From Bog-756 sp963701325 (GTDB lineage: Bacteria > Actinomycetota > Acidimicrobiia > Acidimicrobiales > RAAP-2): DNA of 64,000 nt. The notes beneath the pieces were generated by a model. It was given only the letters and a program-made list of their open reading frames with translations. It was not told the origin of the DNA and did not search any database. The stretch spans positions 124,001 through 188,000 of the forward strand of contig OY969604.1 in assembly GCA_963701325.1 (NCBI GenBank), given 5' to 3'. The position numbers and the translations under genes were made by a program. This document shows, piece by piece, positions 9,582 to 18,500 of this stretch. Each line of letters begins with the position of its first letter. Position 1 is the stretch's first letter.

Positions 9582-10826
9582 GTGACCGTTTCGGCACCCG
9601 GCGGCGCGACGGGAGCGGTCGACGGGGGAGAGGGGAGCGGGTACTCCGGCACAGGGGCTGTCGAGGTGGACACCCGCAGCCCGGATGCGGGCGGATCCGA
9701 GCGCCCGTTCGCGCTGGCGCGGGCGGTGGTCGAGGTGCTGCCTGCCTGGCTCGTGGCGCGGGTCGTCGTGGTCGGCGCCCTGGCCCTGGCCCGGGGCACG
9801 GTCGGCACCGTGCGGCCCGGCAATGCCGGTGCGCTCCAACGCGTCCAGCAGGGACTGCTGGTCTGGGACGCCGGGTGGTACCGGGCGATCGCGTCGCACG
9901 GCTACGCGGCAGCCGGGACCCAGTCCCTGCGCTTCTTCCCCCTCTATCCACTGGTCGCCGGCGCGCTCGGCCGGGTCCCGGGCGTGGGGATCGGGACGGC
10001 GCTGGTCCTGGTGGCCAACCTGAGCGCGCTCCTCGCAATGGCCGGATTGCTCCTGCTGGTCCGGCACGATCTCGGGGACCGGGCGCTCGCCCGCCGGTCG
10101 GTCTGGCTGCTCGCCCTCGCGCCGTCGGCCTACACCCTCGTGCTCGGCTATGCCGACGCCTCCCTGCTGCTCTGTGCCGTGGTCGTCTTCCTCGGTGCCC
10201 GGACCGGGCGCTGGTGGTGGGCTGCTGCCGCCGGGCTCGCCGCCGGCGCGGTTCGCCCCGTCGGTGTGCTCCTGGTGGTGCCCATCGCGGTCGAACTGTG
10301 GCGGTCCCGGACGGACGCGGGTGCGAGGCCCGGAGCCGGGTGGCTCGCGCGGGGCGCAGCGTTCATCGCCCCGCTGGCCGGCGCCGGCGGTTACCTCGCC
10401 TGGGTGGATGCCCGGTTCGGGGACGTCCTCCTGCCGTTCCGGGTCCAGGAGGAGGGCGGCCACCGCGGACCGTTGGCATCCCCCTTCTCCGCCATGTGGC
10501 ACAACGCGGACAGCCTCCTCCACGGCCATCACGTGGGGAGCGCCCTCCACATCCCCTGGGTGCTGCTCTGTGTCGTCCTGCTGATCCTCGCCTTCCGAAG
10601 GCTCCCCCTCAGCTACGGCCTCTTCGCCGCGGCCGTGCTGGCCGCCTCGCTGACCACCGCGAACCTCGATTCATTCGAGCGCTACGCGCTGGGCGCCTTT
10701 CCCCTGGTCGTGGTCGCCTCGACCCTCACCGGACGGCGGTGGGTCGAATGGTCGGTGCTGGCCGCCTCTGGGGCGGCCATGGCCGGATACGCCTACCTCG
10801 CGTTCCTCGGCGTGGTGGTCCCCTGA
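9582..10826 (+). CDS. PIG-V-like membrane mannosyltransferase family protein
   Basis: Polytopic membrane protein of about 414 residues. It resembles the bacterial relatives of the PIG-V/GPI-mannosyltransferase-II group of GT-C enzymes. The short motif VWDAGWYRAIASHGY after the first hydrophobic segment, followed by FFPLYPLVAGALG, is diagnostic of that family. Later features are LALAPSAYTLVLGYADASLL and AAGAVRPVGVLL. I chose GTG 9582, 34 nt after the preceding gene. An upstream ATG at 9489 would overlap that gene deeply and add unrelated sequence. The position between another GT-C enzyme and a sugar-mutase-like flavoprotein suggests a role in building a surface glycan or glycolipid. Confidence 0.75.
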   Translation: MTVSAPGGATGAVDGGEGSGYSGTGAVEVDTRSPDAGGSERPFALARAVVEVLPAWLVARVVVVGALALARGTVGTVRPGNAGALQRVQQGLLVWDAGWYRAIASHGYAAAGTQSLRFFPLYPLVAGALGRVPGVGIGTALVLVANLSALLAMAGLLLLVRHDLGDRALARRSVWLLALAPSAYTLVLGYADASLLLCAVVVFLGARTGRWWWAAAAGLAAGAVRPVGVLLVVPIAVELWRSRTDAGARPGAGWLARGAAFIAPLAGAGGYLAWVDARFGDVLLPFRVQEEGGHRGPLASPFSAMWHNADSLLHGHHVGSALHIPWVLLCVVLLILAFRRLPLSYGLFAAAVLAASLTTANLDSFERYALGAFPLVVVASTLTGRRWVEWSVLAASGAAMAGYAYLAFLGVVVP

Positions 10827-10994
10827 GCGCCGGGGCAGACCGGGACCGGTCCCGGCGACCGGGAAGGCGAGCCACTATCCTCCTGTGGGGCAGGTCGTGG
10901 CCGGGGTCCACGACCGGGACGGTCCGACGCCCATCGACCGCCGGCTCGGGAATCCCACCGGGGCCCCGCACCAACGAGAAACGGACCGCACCGC

Positions 10995-12572
10995 ATGGCA
11001 TCGCCGACCGAGCCAGTGAGCACTGCAGACACTGACGTGCCCGAACGGTCCGCAGCAGACCAGCCGATCCCGACCCCGGAGCGCCCGGTGGTCGTCGCCG
11101 GCGGTGGGCCGGCCGGGCTGACCGCCGCTCACCGCCTCGCCACCGCGGGTGACCCGGTGGTCGTCGTCGAGCAGGACGGTGTCGTCGGGGGAATCAGCCG
11201 GACGGTCGAGCGCGACGGCTGGCGCTTCGACATCGGTGGGCACCGGTTCTTCACCAAGGTCACCCCGGTCGAGGAATTCTGGCACGAGGTCCTTCCGCCC
11301 GGAGACTTCCTGCTCCGCCCGCGGATGAGCAGGATCTACTACGGGGGCAAGTACTACGACTATCCGATCAAGCTCGGCAACGCCCTCTCCAACCTCGGCA
11401 TCGTGGAGGCGGTGCGGTGCGGGCTCTCGTTCCTCTGGGTACGTGTCCGTCCTCCGAAGGACCTCGACACACTCGAGGGGTACATCGTCTCCAACTACGG
11501 CTGGCGGCTCTACCACCACTTCTTCAAGACCTACAACGAGAAGGTCTGGGGGGTGTCCGCTTCCGAGCTCTCGGCCGACTGGGGGGCACAGCGGATCAAG
11601 GGGATGTCCCTCTGGAACGCGGTGTGGGAGCCGATCCGGTCCTCGTTCCGAGGGCGGCATCGCGACAAGGCGCGTCAGGTCACCAGCCTCATCGAGGAGT
11701 TCCAGTACCCGAAATACGGCCCGGGGATGATGTGGGAGCACTGCGCCGAGCAGGTGCTCGGCCTCGGCGGGCGAATCATGATGGAGACGGCGGTGACCGC
11801 TGTCCACGTCGAGGACGGCGCCGCTGTCGCGGTCACCGTGCGGAGAGGCGGCGTCGAGGAACGCCTCCCGGCTTCCCACGTGATCTCCTCGATGCCGTTC
11901 CCCGCGCTTGCCCGCATGGTGGACCCACCCGTGCCGCCCGAGGTGCTCCGGGCCGCCGACGACCTCCACTTCCGCGACTTCCTCACGGTGGCCCTGGTCG
12001 TCCCCGAGGACCGCGGGTTCCCGGACAACTGGATCTACATCCACTCCCCGGACGTGAAGGTCGGCCGCATCCAGAACTTCGGCGCCTGGTCCCCGTACCT
12101 GGTCAAGGATGGGAGGACCTGCCTCGGGATGGAGTACTTCGTGTTCGAGGGCGACGAGCTGTGGAACCTCGAGGACGACGACCTGGTGGCGCTCGGGACG
12201 AAGGAGCTCGCAGCCATCGGCCTGGTCGACCCGTCCGACGTCGAGGCCGGCTACGTCGTGCGGATGCCGAAGGCCTACCCGGTCTACGACGACACTTACC
12301 GCGACAACGTCGACGTACTGCGCCGGTGGTTCGAGGCGCACGCTCCCAACGTGCACCCGGTGGGTCGCAACGGCATGCACAAGTACAACAATCAGGACCA
12401 CTCGATGTTCACGGCGATGCTGACCGTCGAGAACATCCACGGTGCCCGGCACGACATCTGGTCGGTCAACGTCGAGGAGGAGTACCACGAGACGAGCGAC
12501 GACCGCGGCACGTCGCCGGGCACGGGTCGGTCCGGGCGCGACGCGCCCGTCCTGCCCCGCCGCGGCGGCTGA
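10995..12572 (+). CDS. FAD-dependent oxidoreductase, UDP-galactopyranose-mutase-like
   Basis: Flavoprotein of 525 residues. After a ~30-residue polar leader comes the FAD-binding GGGPAGLTAAHRLA motif, an EQDGVVGGISRT segment and DIGGHRFFTK. These are shared by UDP-galactopyranose mutases and related NAD(P)/FAD-dependent enzymes of the phytoene-desaturase/protoporphyrinogen-oxidase superfamily. Close homologues sit in polysaccharide clusters and are often annotated as UGM-related. If it is a mutase, it would interconvert pyranose and furanose nucleotide sugars, which would suit a locus with an AftD-type furanosyltransferase. That link is inference: the sequence shows the FAD fold but not the substrate. 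The 168-nt gap before it contains a perfect 16-bp palindrome at 10840-10855 and a possible -10 (TATCCT near 10876). Confidence 0.7.
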   Translation: MASPTEPVSTADTDVPERSAADQPIPTPERPVVVAGGGPAGLTAAHRLATAGDPVVVVEQDGVVGGISRTVERDGWRFDIGGHRFFTKVTPVEEFWHEVLPPGDFLLRPRMSRIYYGGKYYDYPIKLGNALSNLGIVEAVRCGLSFLWVRVRPPKDLDTLEGYIVSNYGWRLYHHFFKTYNEKVWGVSASELSADWGAQRIKGMSLWNAVWEPIRSSFRGRHRDKARQVTSLIEEFQYPKYGPGMMWEHCAEQVLGLGGRIMMETAVTAVHVEDGAAVAVTVRRGGVEERLPASHVISSMPFPALARMVDPPVPPEVLRAADDLHFRDFLTVALVVPEDRGFPDNWIYIHSPDVKVGRIQNFGAWSPYLVKDGRTCLGMEYFVFEGDELWNLEDDDLVALGTKELAAIGLVDPSDVEAGYVVRMPKAYPVYDDTYRDNVDVLRRWFEAHAPNVHPVGRNGMHKYNNQDHSMFTAMLTVENIHGARHDIWSVNVEEEYHETSDDRGTSPGTGRSGRDAPVLPRRGG

Positions 12573-12589
12573 GCGGGACGCACGGTCCG

Positions 12590-14125
12590 GTGGACGAGCA
12601 CCGGTCACGCGCTGACGACTCGGCCGGAGCACCGGGTCTGGATGTAATCCTCGGAGAGGTCGACACCGTGGTCGACCCGGTGGCCGAGTCGGCTGCGTTC
12701 GCTCCCGCGGTCGGGATCGCCGTGGCGGGTGGCCCGATGGTCACGCTGCCTCCCGACGAACCGGTTCCGGGCCTCAGCGGCCAGGGGGACTCGCTGCGGT
12801 CCGGCCTCAACCAGGCCGGTCCGGTCGCGGTGGCGGGCATGGTGGTCAACGGCGCCGCGGCGCTCGTGGTGGTGGCGGTTGCCCGGCTGGTGTCCTCGCG
12901 CTCCTACGGTGAGATCGCCCAGCTGCTCGGGCTCTTCTTCATCCTGTCGATGCCGGGATCCGCCGTGCTGGTCGGCGTGGTCCGCCGGGTGACCGGGCTC
13001 CAGGCGTCCGGCCACGCGGACCGGGTGCGCCCGTGGGTGGCCCGGATCCACCGGATCGCGCTCATCGGCATCGGCGTCGAGCTCGTCCTCGTCCTCGCCC
13101 TCCAGGGATGGATCGCCCGATGGCTCTCCCTTCCCGACGGGAGCGGGGTCGTCCTCATCCTCATGGCCGCCGGGATCTGGATCCTGCTGAGTGTCGACCG
13201 CGGCCTGCTGCAGGCGCACCGCCACTACCGCCCGCTCGCCGGCAACCTGCTCGTCGAAGGTGGTATCCGGACGGGCTCGGTCCTGGTCATGGTGGCCGGG
13301 GGGTTCGGGGTGACCGGCTACGCACTCGGGGTGCTCCTGGGTGAGGTGGTGGCCACCGCGCACGCCCACTGGCTGGCCTCGCGAGCATGGGCCGACCCCC
13401 GGGATGCACCGGTTCGCGCCGGCGCGCCGGGTGCGGAAGCGCTCCTGGCCCGCAGACGGCTGATGGGCGACGTGTCGGCCGCCTTCGTCGGCCTGGGCCT
13501 GCTCGGACTGCTCCAGAACGTCGACGTGATCCTGCTCGGTCGGCTCGACCACGCCCAGGTCGGACCCTACGCGGCCATCTCGGTGGCCTCCAAGGCACTG
13601 GTCTTCGGGGCCCTTGCACTCGGCGCCTACCTCCTGCCCGAAGCCACCATCCGCTGGAACGAGGGGGGGCACGCCGTGCGCCAGCTCGGTGTCACGCTGG
13701 TCTTCCTCGCGGTCCCGGCCACCGCGCTCATCGTGCTCTCGGTCTGGGTGCCGAAATGGTTCCTCACCCTCGTCTTCTCTGCCCGCCTCAGCACGGCGGC
13801 GCCGGCCTTCGCCACGCTGGTCGGGGCCATGATCTGCCTCTCCTTCACCGTCCTCGTGACCAATTATCTGTTCGGCACCGGCTCGCGGTGGATCGTGCTG
13901 CTCCTCCTGGCCGGGTCGGGCCTGGCGGTGGCCCTGGTCAACGCAGCCGGCGGCCGTCCACTGGCGACCGCCCGTGCCGATCTCATCGCACAGGGTGCGC
14001 TCGCGATCGCGATGGCTGTCGCCTTCGTGGCCATCCACGTCCGGCACCGGGGGCAACACTGGACCCGGCGGCGCGGCTGGCAGGGGCCATCCGGCGCGGC
14101 GCGGCGCGATGTCGGGGCGCGCTGA
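12590..14125 (+). CDS. Polysaccharide/oligosaccharide flippase family protein
   Basis: Membrane protein of about 511 residues of the MOP (Wzx/MATE-like) exporter superfamily, which flips lipid-linked oligosaccharides across the membrane. After a soluble N-terminal ~65 residues there are about 12-14 hydrophobic segments. Recognisable parts are LNQAGPVAVAGMVVNGAAAL, LVSSRSYGEIAQLLGLFFI (family-typical first pair), VDVILLGRLDHAQVGPYAA and a late VTNYLFGTGSR. GTG 12590, 17 nt after the flavoprotein stop, gives the shortest product keeping the full membrane region. Other GTG or ATG starts (for example the ATG before VTLPPDEPVPG at about 12738) are possible. Its neighbours (glycosyltransferases, mutase-like enzyme) make polysaccharide export the natural role. 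Confidence 0.8.
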   Translation: MDEHRSRADDSAGAPGLDVILGEVDTVVDPVAESAAFAPAVGIAVAGGPMVTLPPDEPVPGLSGQGDSLRSGLNQAGPVAVAGMVVNGAAALVVVAVARLVSSRSYGEIAQLLGLFFILSMPGSAVLVGVVRRVTGLQASGHADRVRPWVARIHRIALIGIGVELVLVLALQGWIARWLSLPDGSGVVLILMAAGIWILLSVDRGLLQAHRHYRPLAGNLLVEGGIRTGSVLVMVAGGFGVTGYALGVLLGEVVATAHAHWLASRAWADPRDAPVRAGAPGAEALLARRRLMGDVSAAFVGLGLLGLLQNVDVILLGRLDHAQVGPYAAISVASKALVFGALALGAYLLPEATIRWNEGGHAVRQLGVTLVFLAVPATALIVLSVWVPKWFLTLVFSARLSTAAPAFATLVGAMICLSFTVLVTNYLFGTGSRWIVLLLLAGSGLAVALVNAAGGRPLATARADLIAQGALAIAMAVAFVAIHVRHRGQHWTRRRGWQGPSGAARRDVGAR

Positions 14126-14170
14126 GGATCCGGCGTCCGCCCAGGCGGGGTCGATTACACTCGCCGCGCA

Positions 14171-14209
14171 ATGACCACGGCCACTGCGCCAGGGGGGGCT
14201 CCTCGATGA
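14171..14209 (+). other. 12-codon mini-ORF ending in the GT4 start codon
   Basis: ATG 14171 opens a 12-residue frame (MTTATAPGGAPR) whose TGA overlaps the next ATG as ATGA (14206-14209). It could be a translationally coupled leader or chance. No protein evidence is available. Confidence 0.2.
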
Positions 14210-15558
14210 GCCGGGGCGCGCGGACACCGGGTCTGCTGTCGCGCTACCAGACGGCGACCGACCGCCGGGTCGCCCCGGAGGACGCGGCATTCCCCCGGCT
14301 GGTCCCGGTCCCCGACCAGGACCCGGCAGGCCAACCCGGGGCCGCCGGCGGCCCTGCGGACACCCGGCCGGGTCTCGAACGTCACGGCCAGGGGCCGTTG
14401 CCCCTCTTCGCCGGCATGGCGGTCGGGGAGATCGCGGAACGGGCAGGCCTCAGGCGGATCGACGTCCTGGCCTGGCGGGACTACGACGACCCGGAGGCGG
14501 GCGGGTCGGAGTTGCACGCCCACCGGATCCTCTCGGCATGGTCACGCGCGGGGCTCGACGTCTCGCTCACCACGTCTTCGGTCCCGGACGGGCGCAAGGT
14601 CGTCCGCCGCGACGGCTATCGGGTCATCCGGCGAGCGGGCCGCTACTCGGTGTTCCCGCGCTCGATCCTCTCCGGAGCGCTCGGGCGGATCGGGACGGGG
14701 GACGGAGTCGTCGAGATCTGGAACGGCATGCCGTTCTTCTCACCCCTCTGGTCACGGAGCCCGCAGATCACCTTCCTCCACCACGTGCACGCCGAGATGT
14801 GGCGGATGGTGCTGCCCCATGGCATGGCCGAGTTCGGGTACTTCCTCGAGCACCGGGTGGCTCCGCCCTGCTACCGGCGCAGCCGGATCGTGACCCTGTC
14901 GGAATCCTCGAAAGCGGAGATCGTGGACCGGTTGCACCTGCGGTCGGAGCGGATCTCGGTGACCCCGCCGGGCGTCGAGCCGCGCTTCTCCCCGGGTGGC
15001 GAGCGGTCGGACGTTCCCCTGGTCGTCGCGGTCGGCCGCCTGGTCCCGGTCAAGCGCTTCGACCTCCTCGTGGACGCCCTCGTCGCGCTCAAGGCAGACC
15101 ACCCCGACCTGCAGGCGGTCATCGCCGGCGAGGGATACGAGCGCCCCGCGCTCGAGGCGCGCATCCGTGGCCACCAGGCGGAGCGGTGGATCCGCCTCCC
15201 CGGGTTCGTGAGTGACGAGGACCTGGTCGACCTCTACCGCCGGGCCTGGGCCCTCGCCTCGACCTCGTTGCGCGAGGGGTGGGGCATGACGGTGACCGAG
15301 GCCGGCGCGTGCGGCACCCCTGCGGTGGTGACCCGGATCGGCGGGCACGAGGATGCCGTCCAGGACCGGCGGTCGGGCATCCTGGCCGACACCCGGGACG
15401 ACCTCGTGGCCGGACTCGACGCACTGCTCCGGGACGACGTGCTCCGCCGCCGCCTGGGTGTCGGGGCCGTCGAGCACGCCCAGCGGTTCACTTGGGACGC
15501 GACCGCCAGCGGTGCACTCGGTGCGCTCGGTGAAGAGGCCCTCGCCCGGCAGGGCTGA
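14206..15558 (+). CDS. Glycosyltransferase family 4 (GT-B fold)
   Basis: Cytosolic retaining glycosyltransferase of about 450 residues. After a ~75-residue leader the N-terminal Rossmann domain opens with DVLAWRDYDDPEAGGSELHA, the pattern found in GT4 enzymes that begin with an Asp-x-Glu-x-Gly-Gly-Ser loop. The C-terminal domain holds VVAVGRLVPVKRFDLLVDAL, the canonical nucleotide-sugar-binding strand, and the E-x7-E type motif SLREGWGMTVTEAGACGTPA. Start ATG 14206 follows a G-rich ribosome-binding stretch. The last 71 nt overlap antisense with the 3' end of the AftD-like gene. The donor sugar cannot be deduced; GDP- or UDP-sugars are usual for the family. Confidence 0.88.
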   Translation: MSRGARTPGLLSRYQTATDRRVAPEDAAFPRLVPVPDQDPAGQPGAAGGPADTRPGLERHGQGPLPLFAGMAVGEIAERAGLRRIDVLAWRDYDDPEAGGSELHAHRILSAWSRAGLDVSLTTSSVPDGRKVVRRDGYRVIRRAGRYSVFPRSILSGALGRIGTGDGVVEIWNGMPFFSPLWSRSPQITFLHHVHAEMWRMVLPHGMAEFGYFLEHRVAPPCYRRSRIVTLSESSKAEIVDRLHLRSERISVTPPGVEPRFSPGGERSDVPLVVAVGRLVPVKRFDLLVDALVALKADHPDLQAVIAGEGYERPALEARIRGHQAERWIRLPGFVSDEDLVDLYRRAWALASTSLREGWGMTVTEAGACGTPAVVTRIGGHEDAVQDRRSGILADTRDDLVAGLDALLRDDVLRRRLGVGAVEHAQRFTWDATASGALGALGEEALARQG

Positions 15559-18500
15559 GCGCGCGGCGCCGGCGGGCCCGCAGCACTACGTCCACCGCAC
15601 CCTCCGCCCCCAGGAAGGCCACCGCGGCCCACGCCCACTTGCTGGCCTCGCCGAACGACTGGGGCCAGGCCCCGTTGTCCGGGACCGCGGACTGCGCCTG
15701 GTGGACCGTCACGTATACGCCGGCGGCCACGATGCAGCCGACGGCCAGCAGTCCGAGGACAGCCCGGAGGCGGGGCACCAGGAGCACCAGGAGCGTGGCC
15801 GATCCCACCACCGCGCCGACCAGTGGCGTGGCGATCGCCGCGACCACCAGCCCGGTCACGAGGGCGGCGGGCACGGCGATCGTGACCGGTGCCCGGGGGC
15901 CCTCGCTGCCGAAGGGAACGGCCAGCGTCGGGCGGGCGTCGGCGTCGTCTGCGAGCAGTTCCTCGTCCGGCTTCTCCCTGCGGCGCCGGCGCGGCAGGAG
16001 GACCAGGATGACGCATGCGACGATCGCCAGCGCAGAGATGATCAGCGCGACGTCCACCCGCGCCTGCGGCTGCCAGGTGAGGTCCACCACGAGGGTCCCG
16101 TCGTGCACGGACCCGGCGACCGCAGCCGGATCGACGCGCCAGCCGTTGGCGAACGCGTCGATGAGGACGGGGTGTCCGAGCCCGGGTCCGCCGGGCACCC
16201 GGGCCTGCCAGCCGACGTTGAGGCTCTCGCCCAGGACGAGGTCGAACGGCTGCGCTCCGGGTGCGGTGTCGACGCCGGTGACCGTGAGGCGGAGCGCGGT
16301 GGCGGTTGCACTGTCGACGGTGACCGCGGGCGACGGCGCAACCGCAGGGGGCTGCACCTGGGTGGGGGAGAGCGGCGGCATCGCCCCGCCCCCGGGGGCC
16401 GAGTCGAGGACCAGCTGGTCGATGTCGAACCCGGTGTCCTGTCCGAGCGCCGAGGCGATGACGTGGGTCCCCGTGCCGAGGGTGAGCCCGCCGGCGTCGG
16501 GACCGCAGAGCGAAACGGCCAGGGCGTCACGGTCGAGTGCGTCCTGCGTGGACCCGGACACGCTCACCCAGAGTGGGGCGCCGTCGACCGTGAGCAGGTC
16601 ACCGCGGCACGAGGTCGGGATGGTGGCGGGAGCAGGCGGTGCCGAGACGCCGGGAATCCCGATCTTGGCGATCCCGATGGGCATGGTGATGGGGGTCTGG
16701 GAGTAGTAGTCGAGGGTGTCCTCGGCGGCCACCGCATCCACCGTGACGCGGATGTTCTGCCCCTCGAGCGTGGGGAAGGAGAGCGGGACGTCGACCACCG
16801 CGCCGGCGACCGGGCCGTTGGCCACCGACGGCAGGTGCACGGTGGCGCTGCCGCTGTCGGTGGCGATGGTCAGCTCGGTCGGGACCGAGTGCAGGCCGTC
16901 CGCCACGATCTGCAGGTCCAGGTGGTCGAAGGAGACGGGCGCACGCAGGCGGTACTCGAGCCATTGCCCGACCTGCTGGGAGAGACCGAACCCGGGCTCC
17001 CAGATCGTGTTGGGATCGCCGTCGATGGTGGCGACCGCTCCCGCCTGCAGGTCGTTGGGCAGGCGGCCACCCGAGTAGGCCACGGTCCCCGTGTAGTCCG
17101 AGCCCGGGCGACCGACGAGCCGGTCGATCTCGTCATCGGGGATGAGCGGTGAGACCCGGGCCTGGCCGGTCAGCGAGAAGGTCCGCGCGGTCGGGAGCGA
17201 GAAGGCACGGGCCAGCGACGGCTCGGTGTCCCGGCGTGGCGGGACACCAGAGCTGCGGAGCCGGGTCATGACCATGGTGAGCCGGTCGAGGGCCGAGGCG
17301 GTTCCGGTCGCACGCAGCAGGTCCTGCGGCATCGAGACGACCTCGTCGGCGGTGATGCCGGGGATGCCGACTTCGGCGAAGCCCACCGAACTGCGTGAGC
17401 CGACCGGCGAGGCGGGGTCGGAGACGTGCACCCCGGCAACCGTGATGCGCAGGGTCGTGAAGGTGCGGGACGGGAAGGTCACGATCTGTCCGACCGGGGT
17501 CAGCGACGCCGGGCCCAACGGCAGGGTCACCGGATGGCCACCGTCGAAGGTGAGGGTGACCGCGCTGATCGTCCGATCGGGCAGCCCCGTCTGGGGTTGG
17601 ACGAGGACGAGCGAGCTCGCCGCACGCGGGTGGAGGAGCGCAACCTGCCACCACTGGCCGGCCTGCTGTGCGAAGGAGTCGGTCAGCCAGGCCGTCTGGG
17701 TGTTGCCGTCGAGCGCGGCCGCCGGGCGGTCCTCGGGAAGGTAGGTGATCGAGGAACCGTAGGAGGAGGCGGTCACCGAGGAGACCCCGTGGAACACGGT
17801 CGTGGTCTGGGCGTCGGCCGGTGCCCCGGGGAACAGGTCGAGCGGCGCGTCGCTCGGGTCGGCGGTGTCGGGTCCCTGGGCGGCCGTCTCGGTGTACCCG
17901 GTGTTCTCGTTGAGCGAGTTCCAGCGGTACCCCTGTTTGCGGTTGGTGTCGGTCACCACCAGGTCGGCCGGCTTGCTCAGGGTCTCCTTCCGCAGGGTCT
18001 CGTGGGTGTCCAGGGTCCCCGCGTAGAGGATGGTGGGGTTCCCGCTCAGCAGGCCCGCCGAGGAGGCGGCGACGACGCCACTGGCGTCTCCGTCGACCAC
18101 CAGGGGATCGGTGGTCGACTCGGTCCGGACGATGGGTCGCGGGTCGGCCACGCTGTACGAGACGAGCGGCGAGGGCCAGCCCGCGTTGGGCGGCAGGCCC
18201 AGGTATGCCTCGTCGACGTGGGGGAGGAGGGGCACGTTCGGACGCGGGGTGCCGTAGGACACCGGGTCGGAGAGCCCCGGCGGGGTCGTGGCGAGCTGCT
18301 CGGCCACCGACTGCGGGTCCGGCGTGTCGTAGCGTTCGTACGCCTGGTCGTACTGGACGAGCACGTCCCCGGCGCTCATCAGCGACGCCATCGGCGCGAG
18401 GGTGTTCCAGTCCATGATCCCGTCCTGGAGGGGACCGTCGACCGCCTCGAGCACGTCGGCCGTCGGCAGGGACCCCATGATCTGCTGCTCGTGGGTCACG

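Noticed and set aside
10840..10855. Perfect 16-bp palindrome CCGGGACCGGTCCCGG as terminator
   Set aside because: It has no loop and no T tract, and such GC palindromes are expected at this base composition. Kept only as a note.
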